In this document: positions 1 through 12,148 of the stretch, piece after piece
How positions within the stretch are numbered: the first letter of the stretch is position 1
Layout: every line of letters starts with the position of its first letter
Assembly: GCA_021432605.1 (NCBI GenBank)
Contig: MU271155.1
Span: forward strand, 186,001-250,000
DNA from: Coniochaeta sp. PMI_546
Taxonomy: Eukaryota > Ascomycota > Sordariomycetes > Coniochaetales > Coniochaetaceae
Direction: 5' to 3'
DNA: 64,000 bases
Translations under genes and position numbers: made by a program
Notes under the pieces: generated by a model
Told to the model about the DNA's origin: nothing
Databases searched by the model: none
Seen by the model: only the letters and a program-made list of their open reading frames with translations

Positions 1-551
1 CGGTCAAGCTGTTCTGCCCCTCGTGCCTGGACGTGTATGTCCCGCCCAACAGTAGGTTCCAGACGGTGGACGGCGCGTTCTTCGGCCGCACCTTTGGCGC
101 GCTGTTCCTCCTCACCTTCCCCGACTACGACATCTCCAAGACTGGTGCGGATCACCTGACCACCCTGAGCCGATCTGGGAATAGCGCCAACGCGGACGAG
201 ACGCTGATGATCAACGGCATGTTTGCGCGCAACATTGCGCCGGGTCTCGGGGCCGGCAAGATTTACGAGCCGAGGATCTACGGGTTCAGGGTGGCGGAGA
301 TAGCAAAGTCGGGTCCGCGGATGCAGTGGCTGCGGAACAAGCCAGACGATATCAACGAGCTGGACGAGGCGAGGATCTATGCACAGCAACCCGGCGACTC
401 GGACGATGACGACGAGTCCATGACACAAAACAGCAGAAGCGGGGCACGGAGGAGGCCGCCGGGAAACGCCAGGTTGAGGACGGCCCAGAGACAGGCGCAG
501 AATGGAAGTCCTATGTCGCTCGAGGCCAATGGGGGGGAAGGGGAGCTCTAG
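1..551 (+). CDS. Casein kinase II regulatory (beta) subunit, 3' part only
   Basis: Partial gene whose 5' part lies before the window; the frame runs from base 3 to the TAG at 549-551. CK2 beta forms the dimeric core of the CK2 holoenzyme and controls substrate choice of the catalytic alpha subunits in nucleus and cytoplasm. What is visible is the second half of the zinc-finger region (CPSC), then DGAFFGRTFGALFLLTFPDY and YEPRIYGFRVAE, which match the conserved CK2 beta dimerisation core. The C-terminal tail is acidic (DSDDDDES) and then basic and low in complexity, longer than in animal CK2 beta, as is usual in filamentous fungi. The family call is firm. Which of the two fungal beta paralogues (CKB1 or CKB2) it is cannot be told from this fragment. 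Confidence 0.93.
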   Translation, partial: VKLFCPSCLDVYVPPNSRFQTVDGAFFGRTFGALFLLTFPDYDISKTGADHLTTLSRSGNSANADETLMINGMFARNIAPGLGAGKIYEPRIYGFRVAEIAKSGPRMQWLRNKPDDINELDEARIYAQQPGDSDDDDESMTQNSRSGARRRPPGNARLRTAQRQAQNGSPMSLEANGGEGEL

Positions 552-3277
552 AAGGACGATTTCTGGGCTTTGGAAAAACAAACCTAGCATCGAGTTGTCA
601 TTAGGTCACGATAAGTGAATGTGGATGAAATGAAACATGGAAAGACGAACGGCTATCTTTGCTCTTGGGGACCACTAGAAACATCTATTCTGCCCATGGC
701 ACGACACTCCGGGGCGAAAAGATGAGGAAGCGTTTATAGCGGTTTCGGAAGGACGGGGGGCGGGTAGAATTCTGCCATGCATGGTCGGCGTTTCATTGAC
801 CTGGCGGGCATCTGAGAGAGAGGGATGCTGGAAAGGGGAAGAAGGGGCACGGCGTTGCCCATGCTACCGGGTACGGGATGGGTCTAGCATCTTTCTTCGA
901 TTCGAGACATGGGGATACAACGTCTTTTTTTTGTTTGGGGGGTGTGCCCATCCTCTTGACCCTTGATGTCTAGGGATATTCACTTCTCGCAGTTGAATAG
1001 TGAGCGGCATTTTGATAGCTGGCGGAGAGAGCGTTTGCTGGGCTGGGATACGCTAGTGTATAGACTGAGAACGAATTGCTTAGTTACCAGGACGCGGACT
1101 TGACATCTGGCTGTGGCTGTGTACCTGTCTATTGGCAGGTAGGTAAGGAGCTCTACTATAAGTTGTGATAACAGGTGAATTCCGGACGACATCGAGTATC
1201 GCTGCTGAAGATTCTCGTTATGTACCAGCACTAGGTTCTAGACTACCAGTTCCGGCGTGGATTTTTGGAGAGTTCCTCCTGGCAGACAATCCTCTTGGGC
1301 TCCCGTTCACTCGGATGGTAAGAGCTGCCAGAGTGCATCCTGAAAATCGTCTGCCGTGGTTGTAAGGTATCTCATAAAATTCTGTAATGCCCAGGAATGG
1401 TGACCCGCTTCGCAGGAATCGTTCCCCTAAGGGTGCCTAATTCCGATATAGCGATGATCTGATAACCAGACCGACATCAAAGGTGACCATGATCCAGCAT
1501 AGTATAAACTCCAAACGGCAAGTTTGGCCGCTCCGAACCCTCTTCTTGCTTGATTCCGGAATCGTCGGACCTAGTATCGATCGCGATCTCACCGACACGT
1601 GGCGGAATGGTAATGAAGCAGGCAGTGAGTTTGACGAAGGCCATGCCCTGATGGGTAAGCCATTAGGATAGGAGGCTGCTTCAACAAGTCCTGAACACCT
1701 GGTAGCTTGGGCAAAGGAAGAGTGAGGCGCAGCTTAGACAGAATTTATAAGCCCGGACCGTAATGTAACTGACTGATCCCTGCCGTCGATGACCGGCGGC
1801 CGGCGCGGACGATTCGAGTTTGGAGAGTTGAGGGGCCACATAGTCAGCACTCTATTACCACCTCCGTCGGCACTCAAACTGCCCAGCGTCAAACAACAAT
1901 CAAGGAGGGAAACAGTGCTCATCATGACTTCAGCTATCGAGATCTTAGCAGTGCCTTTCTATCGATCTTGACACACCTTAACACGAAGCACCGTCAGTGA
2001 TCGGCACCGGATTTTAGATAGAAAATCTCCGGGACCAAATTCGAGGTGGGACGGCGCCGGGATACGGGGCCCTTGGCGGGCAGGTCCGATGGCTGCATAT
2101 CGGATTGTGGGGTCGGAAGGTCTTTCAGTGACAAGAGTGACCCTATCATAAGGCTCAAACATCGGGGTTCGGACCCCACCATCTCCACCTTCTCCACAAC
2201 TCTCGCCGGATGAGTCCTTCCTGCACTGCAAGCTCGAGAAGGTCGATCCAACGCATCTCATCACATACCCTCCACTGCCAGGTACACAGTACACCACCAA
2301 CACGAACACTGCTTGGCAGATGTCTTGTCGAAAGAGCTACATACGTCGACTGCACCTGGACCGCTTCTCTCATGTTGTGTATCACCACTCGGGGCTTGCT
2401 TTGCACGGAAGAGTCACCGGATTACTGTGGTATGTATGAGTCGAATATGCAAGAGCTGCATTTTGCAACTGCCTCACCCGGGTTTCGACACCTTGGCGTC
2501 GAGGATGTTACTGTGTAGAACGGCAATTGCGGGGCCGACAGCGACTTCAATTGACATGCATTTGACATGCCGTTTGACATTTTCTGCCGAACTTTTGCCA
2601 TTGCTCAAGATATCCCACGCTATTGCTCGCTTCTTTGGACCTGTTAGGCTGTTACCGGGGCACCTACGGCTGTCGGTTGGACTAAGGCATACGCTACGAC
2701 GCTGCTTGTCGCGAAGTGGGGAGCTAGCCATCTTGCCTCCTTACCGTGATCAGACCAGCAGTATGGGTTTTTTGGTGTAGACGGTATCCGTCCCGTAGTC
2801 CCATGCTACAGCAGACTCGCCAGTCTCTGCCGACTCGGCCGACTCTTCTCGGAATCGCGAACTAAAAATGTAGGGCGACAGTGGGTCTGGACAATGTTTT
2901 TGCTTTGAAATACTCTTGGACTGCTGCTGCATCGCGACTTCTTTTTTCTTGTTCAGCTGCCCCCCCTCCCTTCATTGTTTGTATTGCTGTTCTTGCTTGC
3001 CTCTCTTTTTTTTGGTGGCTCGACTTGTTGTTCATCACTAAGCATCTCGTCCGCCCCCACGGCATCTATTGCAGGTTCTATCAGTCATTCTCCTTCTCTT
3101 TTGTACGTATAAGTGATAGGCATACTGTATAAGTATACTTGATTCCGCCTCGCGCTTCCAGTGACCCCACGTCATTGACTCTGGATACACACTGCTCCCT
3201 CGCCATTCTACCATCTTACACCTGACGTGTGACAACCCCTATCCGCAAGGAGCCATTTGCGGCTCACACAGAACATC
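552..3277. other. Intergenic stretch, no gene recognised
   Basis: About 2.7 kb between the CK2 beta stop and the ABC transporter start. Only short overlapping open frames with no recognisable family are present. The last several hundred bases (from about 2880) are rich in pyrimidine tracts and are presumably the promoter and 5' leader of the transporter. I see no repeat or RNA gene here. Confidence 0.5.
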
Positions 3278-6200
3278 ATGTCCGCCTTCGAACAGGAGGT
3301 GCTCCAGTCCGAGCTACCAGGTCACATACAGCCACAACCCAGGTCTTCTACCTCATCCGCGACACAGGATCTCGAGGAGTTGCGGGAAGAAGCCCGGCGC
3401 AACAACCCCAATGGCTTGACACGAGTCAACACCGGCGTCTCCGTAAAGGATGCACAGGCCGATTTCGCCGACTTACAGCGAGAGTTGTCACGCATTTCGA
3501 GAGCCAGTCGACACAGCCGAAGAAGTGACGCCAATGCCGAAAAGGGGGAAAAGGGGCTGGAGTCGCAGCCCTCGGAGGAAGACGAGCAGTTCGACCTCGA
3601 AGGCGCACTCCGAGGTGGCCTCGATGCCGAGCGGCAGGCTGGCATCCGGCCGAAGCATATCGGCGTCTATTGGGACGATCTCACCGTGAAGGGCATGGGA
3701 GGCTTCGCCAACTACGTCCGGACGTTCCCCGATGCTTTTGTCAGCTTCTTCGATATCATCACACCGACATTGAAGATGCTCGGGCTGGGAAAGAGAGGCG
3801 TGGAGGTTACGATCCTCGACAAGTTCAAGGGCCTCTGCAAGCCCGGCGAGATGGTCCTCGTGCTCGGCAAGCCTGGCTCCGGCTGCACCACGTTTCTCAG
3901 GACCATCGCCAACCAGCGCCACGGCTACACGGCGGTCGAGGGCGACGTGCGCTACGGCCCCTTCACAGCGAAGGAATTCGAGCAGTACCGAGGCGAGGCT
4001 ACTTACAACGCCGAAGATGACCTGCACCATCCTACTCTTTCCGTGGAGCAGACGCTTGGGTTCGCCCTCGACGTCAAGATGCCTGCCAAGCTGCCGGCTG
4101 GTATTACCAGGGAGCGCTTCAAGGAGGACGTCATTACCTTGATGCTCAAGATGTTCAACATTGAGCACACCCGGCACACCGTCGTCGGAGGTCACTTCGT
4201 CCGCGGCGTGTCTGGAGGAGAGCGCAAGCGCGTGTCGATCGCGGAAATGCTGATCACCAACGCCTGCATCCTCTCTTGGGATAACAGCACCCGCGGTCTC
4301 GACGCCTCGACGGCGTTGGACTTCATCAAGTCGCTGCGCATCCAGACCAACTTGTACAAGACGACCACTTTTGTTTCGTTGTATCAAGCGTCCGAGAACA
4401 TCTACCGGCAGTTCGACAAGGTTCTCGTCATAGATGCGGGAAAACAGGTCTACTTCGGCCCTGCTACCGAGGCGAGAGCGTACTTCGAAGGCCTGGGATT
4501 TGCACCGAGACCACGACAGACGACGCCAGACTATGTCACCGGCTGCACCGACGAGTTCGAAAGACAGTACGCCGAGGGCCGGTCGCCGGAGAATGCGCCC
4601 CACAGCCCAGAAACCCTCGAGGCGGCCTTCAGGGAGTCGCAATTCGCGCGGGACTTGGCCCGGGAGATGCTCGAGTACAAGAACAATCTCGCAGCGGAGG
4701 CCCAGATGCACGAGGACTTCCAGGTTGCGGTGAAGGAGCAGAAGCGCGGCGGCGCCGGAAAGAGGTCGGTGTACACTGTTGGGTTCCACCAGCAGGTCTG
4801 GGCGCTCATGAAGCGCCAGTTTGTCCTCAAGATGCAGGACCGACTGAGCCTGATGCTATCCTGGATCCGGAGCATTATCATTGCTATCGTCCTGGGGACG
4901 CTCTACCTCAAGCTCCCCGAGACATCGTCCAGCGCATTCAGCAAGGGCGGCCTGATGTTCATCTCACTCCTGTTCAACGCGTTCCAGGCCTTCGCCGAGC
5001 TTCCGAGCACGATGATGGGCCGGCCGATTGTCAACAAGCACAAGGCTTATGCCTTCCACCGACCGTCCGCACTCTGGATCGCCCAGATCTTTGTCGACCA
5101 GGCATTCTCTGCGTCTCAGATCCTACTCTTCTCGATCATTGTCTATTTCATGACCAACCTTGTCCGGACCGCAGGCGCCTTCTTCACCTTCTACCTGCTC
5201 ATTCTCTCCGGCAACATTGCGATGACGCTGTTTTTCAGGATCATCGGCTGTGCCAGCCCCGATTTCGACTCGGCCATCAAGTTTGCGGTCCTGCTCATTA
5301 CCTTCTTCGTGACGACATCTGGGTACCTCATCCAGTACCAGTCGGAGCGGGTCTGGCTCCGCTGGATCTACTGGCTCAACCCACTGGGACTGGTCTTCAG
5401 TGGGCTCATGGAGAACGAGTTCGGCAAGATCGACATGATTTGCACGTCCGAGTCGCTGATACCGGGCGGTCCGGGGTACGACGACATCAACCACCAGGTC
5501 TGCACGCTCGCCGGCTCCACCCCCGGCACGCTCGTCGTCTCCGGCACGGCATATGTCACGCAGGGCTTCTCCTACAACCCCGGCGAGCTCTGGCGGAACT
5601 GGGGGATCGTCGCGGCCCTCATCGTCTTCTTCCTCATCATGAACGTTGTTCTCGGCGAGCTGATCAACTACGGCATGGGCGGGAACCAGGCGCACGTCTT
5701 CCAGAAGCCGAACGCGGAACGAAAGCGGTTGAACGAGGCTTTGATGCGGAAGCGGGAGGAGAAGAACAAGGCGCGCGACACGGACGAGGCAAACTCCGAG
5801 CTCAAGATCACTTCGGAGAGCATATTGACATGGGAGGCTCTCGTCTACGATGTGCCTGTCCCGGGCGGAACTCGCAGACTTCTCAATAACGTTTACGGTT
5901 ACGTCCGTCCCGGCCAACTGACGGCGCTTATGGGAGCCTCTGGTGCGGGAAAGACGACCCTGCTGGACGTGCTGGCGGGGCGCAAGAATATCGGCGTCAT
6001 CGGCGGCGACATCCTGGTCGACGCCGTCAAGCCGGGCAAAGAGTTCCAGCGCAGCACGTCGTACGCCGAACAGCTCGATATGCACGATCCGTCGCAGACC
6101 GTGCGTGAGGCGCTGCGCTTCTCGGCCGACCTGCGCCAACCGTACGAGACCCCGCAGTCGGAGAAGTACGAGTACGTCGAGGAGATCATTGCGCTCCTTG

Positions 6201-7779
6201 AGATGGAGACATTCGCGGACGCTATCATCGGGTCGCCGGAGGAGGGTCTGACTGTCGAGCAGCGGAAGCGAGTCACCATCGGTGTCGAACTCGCTGCTCG
6301 GCCGCAGCTCCTGCTCTTCTTGGACGAGCCTACGTCCGGGCTCGACAGCCAGAGCGCCTTCAACATTGTCCGCTTCCTTAAGAAGCTTGCGGCCGCGGGC
6401 CAGGCCATCCTCTGCACCATCCACCAGCCGAACGCCGCTCTGTTCGAGAACTTTGACCGGCTGCTCCTCCTTAAGTCCGGCGGCCGCTGCGTCTACTTTG
6501 GCGACATCGGCGAGGACGCGCGCATTCTCCGGGACTACCTCAAGCGCCACGGCGCCGTCGCCCAGCCAACCGACAACGTGGCAGAGTTCATGCTCGACGC
6601 CATCGGCGCCGGCAGCGCCCCGCGCATCGGCAACCGCGACTGGGCCGACATCTGGGAGGACAGCCCGGAGCTCGCCAACGTCAAGGACGAGATCATGCAG
6701 ATGAAGGAGGCCCGGAGGGCGGCCGGCGAGCGCGTCGACCCGCACCTCCAGAAGGAGTACGCCACGCCGCTCAGCTACCAGCTCCAGGTCGTCATCAAGC
6801 GCACCAATCTCGCCTTCTGGCGCTCGCCCAACTACCTCTTCACCCGCTTCTTCTCCCACGTCGTCATCGGCCTCATCACGGGTTTGACCTTTCTCAACCT
6901 CGACGACTCGCGTTCGTCTCTGCAGTATCGTGTTTTCATCCTCTTTCAGGTAACGGTGTTGCCCGCCTTAATATTGTCGCAGGTCGAGGTCTTGTTCCAC
7001 ATCAAGCGCGCCATCTTCTTCCGCGAGCAGTCGTCCAAGATGTACAGCGCCTTCACCTTCGCCACCTCGATGGTGATCGCCGAGCTGCCCTACTCCATCC
7101 TGTGCGCCGTGTGCTTCTTCCTGCCCCTCTACTTCATGCCTGGTCTGAGTGCGGAGCCGAGCCGGGCAGGGTACCAGTTCTTCATGGTGCTCATCACGGA
7201 GATCTTCTCCGTCACGCTCGCCCAGGCCCTCGCCGCCGCGACGCCGTCGACCTTCATCTCCTCGCAGTTCGACCCCTTCATCATGATCACCTTTGCCCTC
7301 TTCTGCGGCGTCACCATCCCCGCCCCGCGCATACCGGGCTTCTGGCGCGCCTGGCTGTACCAGCTCGACCCCTTCACCCGGCTCATCGGCGGCATGACTG
7401 TGACTGCCCTGCACGACGTCCCCGTCGTCTGCCGGCCCGAGGAGCTCAACCGCTTCGCCGCGCCGGCGGGACGGTCGTGCGGCGAGTACATGGCGCGGTT
7501 CTTTGGCAGTGGCGGCGCGGGGTACCTGGTCGACAACGCCACCAGCGCGTGCGAGTACTGCGCGTACAAGGTCGGCGATCAGTTCTACGAGCCGCTGGGC
7601 TTTGCGTTTGAGAACCGGTGGCGGGACTTGGGGATCTATATTGCGTTTGTGGGGAGTAATTTGATTATTCTGTTTGCGGCGGTGAGTACCTTTTTCTTCT
7701 CCCTACCTGAAGAGACGGAGTATAGACTAAATGCTAATCGTTGTTGCAGAGCCGGTTCTTGAACTTCAACAGGCGGTAA
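3278..7779 (+). CDS. PDR-type (ABCG) multidrug ABC transporter
   Basis: Full-size pleiotropic-drug-resistance exporter of 1477 aa in NBD-TM6-NBD-TM6 order, expected at the plasma membrane, pumping hydrophobic drugs or metabolites out with ATP. The start chosen is the ATG at 3278 (MSAFEQEVL). NBD1 has the fungal-type Walker A GKPGSGCTT (about residue 196), a canonical signature VSGGERKR (about 310) and a degenerate Walker B (WDNSTRGLDAS). NBD2 has a canonical Walker A GASGAGKTT (about 885), the PDR-type degenerate signature LTVEQRKR and LDEPTSGLDS. This asymmetric pair is diagnostic of the family. One intron near the 3' end (7682-7749, GTGAGT, branch GCTAAT, GCAG) joins LFAA to SRFLNFNRR and TAA. 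The P450 gene is convergent downstream. Substrate unknown; an efflux role for xenobiotics or a P450 product is inference. Confidence 0.95.
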
Positions 7780-8119
7780 AATCGTGGCCATTGCTGCTTG
7801 TCACGCATTGATAGAGATCGACGGAGATGGAAATTCCTTTTATTGTTGGCGAGGCGCGGGTAGAACAGCGGACATCATAGACGGAGGCATTGGATACGAC
7901 CTCCCCGCAGGAATTTCACCCTTTGGATACGTTACGTTAGTAGTCGTACGGAGTAAATGTTAGAAAAACCCAACACGCAACGCTCTTCTGTCAAGAGCAT
8001 AAAATCAAAACGGCCGTTTCACATTATTCTAGCCCCGACGATTCCACAGTGTCTATCTGTATCGCCCGCCGTCTCGAACACCAATAACTCCCCCATCCAT
8101 TTCCCAAACCCAGAGCCCC
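7780..8119. other. Convergent 3' flanks of the ABC transporter and P450
   Basis: 340 bp between two stop codons of convergent genes; it holds their 3' untranslated regions. No clear coding potential. Confidence 0.5.
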
Positions 8120-9788
8120 TCACGTCCTCCTCCTTACCGTAACAGGCAGACCCCCATCCATAGGCAGCGTCAAGCTGCTCTTACTCCTCCTCTCCCCCCT
8201 CTCCCTCCCCTCACCCTGTCCATCAGTAGGCCTAAACTCAAACCCCACCGCCACGGCAGCAATGACCTGCACCCCAATGACCTCGGCCATCTTCCTGCCC
8301 AGACACGACCGCGGCCCGCCGTTGAAGACGGGGAACTCGCTGGCGGGCCTCTGCACCACGACCCTCTTGCCCGATTCGGTCACCGTAAGCCACCTCTCGG
8401 GCCGGAAGAGGTCGGCGTCCGGGCCCCAGGTGCGGCTCGACCGGCCCAGGGCCCAGGGACACCAGACCACCACCGCGTCCGGGGGCAGGACGGTGCCGTC
8501 GGGCAGGGTGACGGGGCGGTCGGAGACGAGCTGCTTGATCTCCAGGGGGATGGGGGGGTAGAGGCGCAGGGCCTCGTGGAAGGCGGCTAGGGTGTAGGGG
8601 AGGGCCTGCGGGGTGAGTAGGGCCAGGGGTGGCGGGTTGCTGCTGCTGTCGCTGCTGCTGCTGTCGCTGGTCTTTGCGGGGGCCGAGGCGAGGACGGAGA
8701 GGGCTTCCTGCCGGATGTGGGAGAGGGCCTCCGGGCTGCGGAAGAGGAGGTGGAAGGTCCAGGTCAGCGCCTGCGCGGTGGTGTCCCTGCCGGCGCTGAG
8801 GTAGTTTAGGGCGGCGTCGGCGACGACCTGGTGGTCGGCGATGGCGTCGAGGAAGGAGTGGATCAGGGTGCCGGATATCTGGTCCAGCTTCTCGGCGGCG
8901 TTGCTGTCGGAGCCGTTGAGGGTTCTGGGGTCTCCCGGGGTGGAGCGGCGGGAGCCGCGCCGGTCCGCCACGGCGCTGGCTACGATCTTCTGGCCGAAGG
9001 ACTTGACGGTCTCGACGGACTTCCTGAAGCGCCGGCCCGTGGCGAGCTCGGTGAGGAACCAGAGCGGGTTCTGGAAGCGCTCGGCGGTCGCGCCGGAGGC
9101 GAAGTCGAAGGCGGTGGTGAAGGGGTCCGAGGTGTGCATCTCCATGTTGTAGGCCATCTTGCCCATGAGCTGGGTGGTGATCTCGTGGAAGACCTCCTGC
9201 AGGTCTACCGTCTCGCCGGACTCGGCCACGGCCTTCAGGTGGTCTAGTTCCTGCCCCAGGAACTGCGGCAGGGCGACGTCGGTCAGCACCCTCAGGTTGG
9301 CGGTGCTCAGGAAGGCGGCGCCGGCCTTGCGCTGCAGCCGCCAGGCCTCGCCGTCGGCGTTGATGATGCCGTGGCCGAAGAGGTCCCAGGCGCGCGACTT
9401 GACGAAGTCGCCTTTGGAGAAGAGCGACTCGTTCTTGAAGATGAAGTCTAGGTTGCGCGGGTCGTGGACGACGATGCCCGGCGGTAGGGTGGGGACCGAG
9501 ATCTCCAGGGTCTCGTAGTCGGCGACGCGCTCGCACTTGGTGAACCAGGTGAAGAGCTTCTGCCGGTCCTGCATGAAGAGGATGCCGTTGCCCACTAGGG
9601 GGAGGGTGTCTGGTGCTTTTCTGGGGTCGTGTTAGTCTCTGGTGTGAAGTCAGTCTGTCGGGTCGGACTCACCTCAGCCGTTTTCCATGTCGTCTGATCT
9701 GTTTCGCGGGGAGAATCCACGGTCTCGAGAGCAGGAAGAGAATGACTGCTCCGACGGCCCAGGTCGACACATGGCTCAGCACCGCCAT
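8120..9788 (-). CDS. Cytochrome P450 monooxygenase
   Basis: Heme-thiolate monooxygenase of 538 aa, ER-anchored. Exons (minus strand): 9788-9673 and 9620-8120, with a 52-nt intron (GTGAGT, branch ACTAAC, CCCAG). The first exon carries a hydrophobic N-terminal anchor (WAVGAVILFLL) and the splice restores the proline-rich hinge APDTLPLVGNGI, which confirms the model. Other marks: I-helix AGRDTTAQALTW, K-helix EALRLYPP (ExxR), PERW, and the heme loop FPVFNGGPRSCLG with the ligand Cys near residue 478. A Ser-rich insert (SDSSSSDSSSN) lies between the I and K helices. The I-helix and overall look resemble CYP52/CYP63-like alkane or fatty-acid hydroxylases, but the exact CYP family cannot be fixed by eye. 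It faces the ABC transporter tail to tail. Confidence 0.93.
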
Positions 9789-10293
9789 CGTGAGGTTGCC
9801 CGGCTCGAGATGAGCACAGTTTACGGGGGTGCGAAACACTTTAAGGAAAAGAGTGTAATGTGTGTACGTCTTCAATCCATGACAGCATGTGAAAATGCTC
9901 CGCGCGGTGTGCACGTTGTATGTGTGCCCACAAAGTACAGCAGTGGGTTCACTGGCTTGTTGACGCCGACCATTCAGGGCCGTGTCTTGGGTTTCACAGG
10001 GGTAGCATTGCAGGGGACCGCAGGGGGGGTCGCAGGGGTGACTGCAGATCCCGACGGGCTGAATGGGCCGAGTGGTGACGCAACACATTATTTCGACATC
10101 ACGCATCAAACTGTCCGCATCTGACATTGAGTCTCATCACGAGCTGCTGCTTTTGTTGCTGCCATAAGCACCGGATGCTGCCCGAACCGGTGCTGATAGG
10201 ACTTACATTCACATATATTTATCGGCAATAGCTCAATTGGTCCCGTGCATCATCATCTACGCCTTCGACTGCGCTCCCAACGCGACAGCAGCC
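9789..10293. other. Divergent promoter region, P450 and methyltransferase-like gene
   Basis: About 500 bp between two start codons that point away from each other, so it should hold both promoters. I see no clear TATA box for either gene and no coding sequence. Confidence 0.45.
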
Positions 10294-11479
10294 ATGGCGC
10301 CGTGGGTACCGCGCATGCACGTCTTCGAGATCGATGACCAGCCATGGTAACACACACACACACACGATTCCTTTCTCTCGTGCAGCCACACGGATGGCCC
10401 CAGCCAGGCGACAGACTTACTGACCGTACACCCTCAGGTTCCCAAACTTCCTCCGCGCCAAGGTCCAGGCCGCCCTGACACGGGCCTGGACAACTAGCGT
10501 ACGCCGACCTCTTTCTCTCTCGCTCTCTCTCTTCCTCGTCCTCATCAACTTTACCTCCTAACTCTATATACTACAGGTTCCCTTCTTTCAAAGCGGCTCC
10601 CCAGCCCAACTCGCCGCCCGCGTGCTAGCCTCAGAACTCGGCTCCCGCGTCCGCTCCTACGTCTACATCGACTTCTGCGCCGGCGCCGGCGGCCCGACAC
10701 CCTCGATAGAGAAGCACCTCAACGGCTCGCTCTCCTCCCACCAACACCCCCACCCCCAACCGAAATCCTACGCCGACGCCGCAGCGACCGGCACGCCCGC
10801 CGAGCACACCTCCGACAGACCCGTGCAGTTCGTCCTGACGGACCTCCACCCGCACCCGGAAGACTGGGCCATTGCCGCGCGCGAGAGCCAGAACATCAGT
10901 TACGAGTCCGGCAGCGTCGACGCCGCCGATGCCCCGCCGGAGCTGGTAGGGCGGTACAAGAGCGAGGGCAAGAAGGTCATGAGGCTGTTTAGTCTTGCGT
11001 TTCATCACTTTGACGATCCGCTTGCCAAGGCGATATTGAAGAACACTGTCGAGACGAGCGATGCTTTTGCGTACGCTTTTCCCCTTCCTCTCCTGCCCAT
11101 ATCTTAAGACTGTGTTTTCGTCTGCTAACGCCGGGGCAGCATCTTCGAGCTCCAAGAGCGCAACATCGCCTCCTTCTTCACCCTGATCGCCTTCGGCATC
11201 GGCTGCTTCGTCCTGGCGCCGTACTTCGCGTGGAAGTGGCGGTCGCCCGTGACCATCATATTCACCTACCTGATACCGATCCTGCCGTTCGTGCTGGTGT
11301 TTGACGGCTGGATGTCGGCGCTGCGGACCCGGACGCCGGACGAGGTCGAGGCGCTGCTGCGCACGTGCGGCGCCGAGGGCGGGGAGGAGGAGCTGAGGCG
11401 GTGGCAGGTCCGGAGCGGGCGGGAGATGTTCTTCTGGCCGACGGGGAATTTGAACTGGATCATCTGTGAGAGGAGGTAG
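10294..11479 (+). CDS. Membrane-anchored methyltransferase-like protein, conserved in fungi
   Basis: Four exons: 10294-10346, 10438-10498, 10577-11070 and 11140-11479, giving 315 aa; all phases close and intron 3 has a TGCTAAC branch site. The opening HVFEIDDQPWFPNFLRAKVQ and the end FFWPTGNLNWIICERR recur, as I remember them, in an uncharacterised Sordariomycete family. The centre has class I methyltransferase-like features: YVYIDFCAGAGGPTPS (motif I-like glycine-rich loop), FVLTDLHPH (acidic loop) and LFSLAFHHFDD (post-motif). Two strongly hydrophobic segments follow (about residues 210-255), then the conserved DGWMSALRTRTPDEVEALL. It therefore looks like a SAM-binding domain tethered to a membrane. 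Substrate unknown. Intron 1 contains a CA dinucleotide run just after the donor. Confidence 0.85.
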
Positions 11480-12148
11480 GGTGGGTGGGATGTCGGAGAG
11501 GTGAAAAGAAAAGTGTATCATTATTGTGCGATATGCGGGTGCCCCATCAGGGGGTGGACAGGCGAGTATGGCAAAAGTCAATCCGGGCTCTGGCGTCGTC
11601 AGCGGAAACTCAAAAGGGTGTTTGCTCTGGCCTGCTTTTCTCTGCAGGAGATCGCTCTCAGGAGATGTGAATCTAGGCTGGATATCACTCCTAGAGAAGC
11701 AAGGAGTCGTCGTCATCCAGTAAGGTTTGAAGGTGACCCTTGCGATCTACATTCAGTGATCCTCGAAGAGAAGAAACTTCAATTCTGGTTCATCCATGAG
11801 CTTCGAGGGTTCGTCATGAAGCTGTTTTGAAGCTTGCTCGCGCCCTGCATCAAGTCATCCGAAGTCTCTGGCAGTCTCACGGCATCACGCCACGACCTGC
11901 ATCGCCCGACAGCCCTTGAGACAATGTTCGTGTGCCCGCTGATATCATTCTTCAACGGCTCTCCTTTCGTTCTCAGGGACCATAACCCTTTCCTCCCGCT
12001 TTCCTCCTACGACTATACCCTTCCATTCCCATTCCTTGTGTCCCAGCACCCTCACCATCTTCTATCTCAAGCAACCAACACACCACAGCATCTACACCAG
12101 CCATAAGACACCAACACCACACAGCAACACCAAAAGAAACCAAGAAAA
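11480..12148. other. Intergenic, no gene recognised
   Basis: About 670 bp holding the 3' flank of the methyltransferase-like gene and the presumed promoter of the next plus-strand gene. The last 150 bp are strongly C/A-rich, as fungal 5' leaders often are. Confidence 0.45.

Noticed and set aside
5123-6859. Long minus-strand open frame of 578 codons inside the ABC transporter
   Set aside because: Antisense shadow of a highly biased GC-rich gene; composition rich in E/V/L/R/D without domain motifs.
8238-9536. Second minus-strand open frame of 432 codons across the P450
   Set aside because: Arg/Pro-rich alternative frame of the P450 exon; no independent features.
10350-10366. CA dinucleotide run
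   Set aside because: Short microsatellite in intron 1 of the methyltransferase-like gene; no evidence of function.
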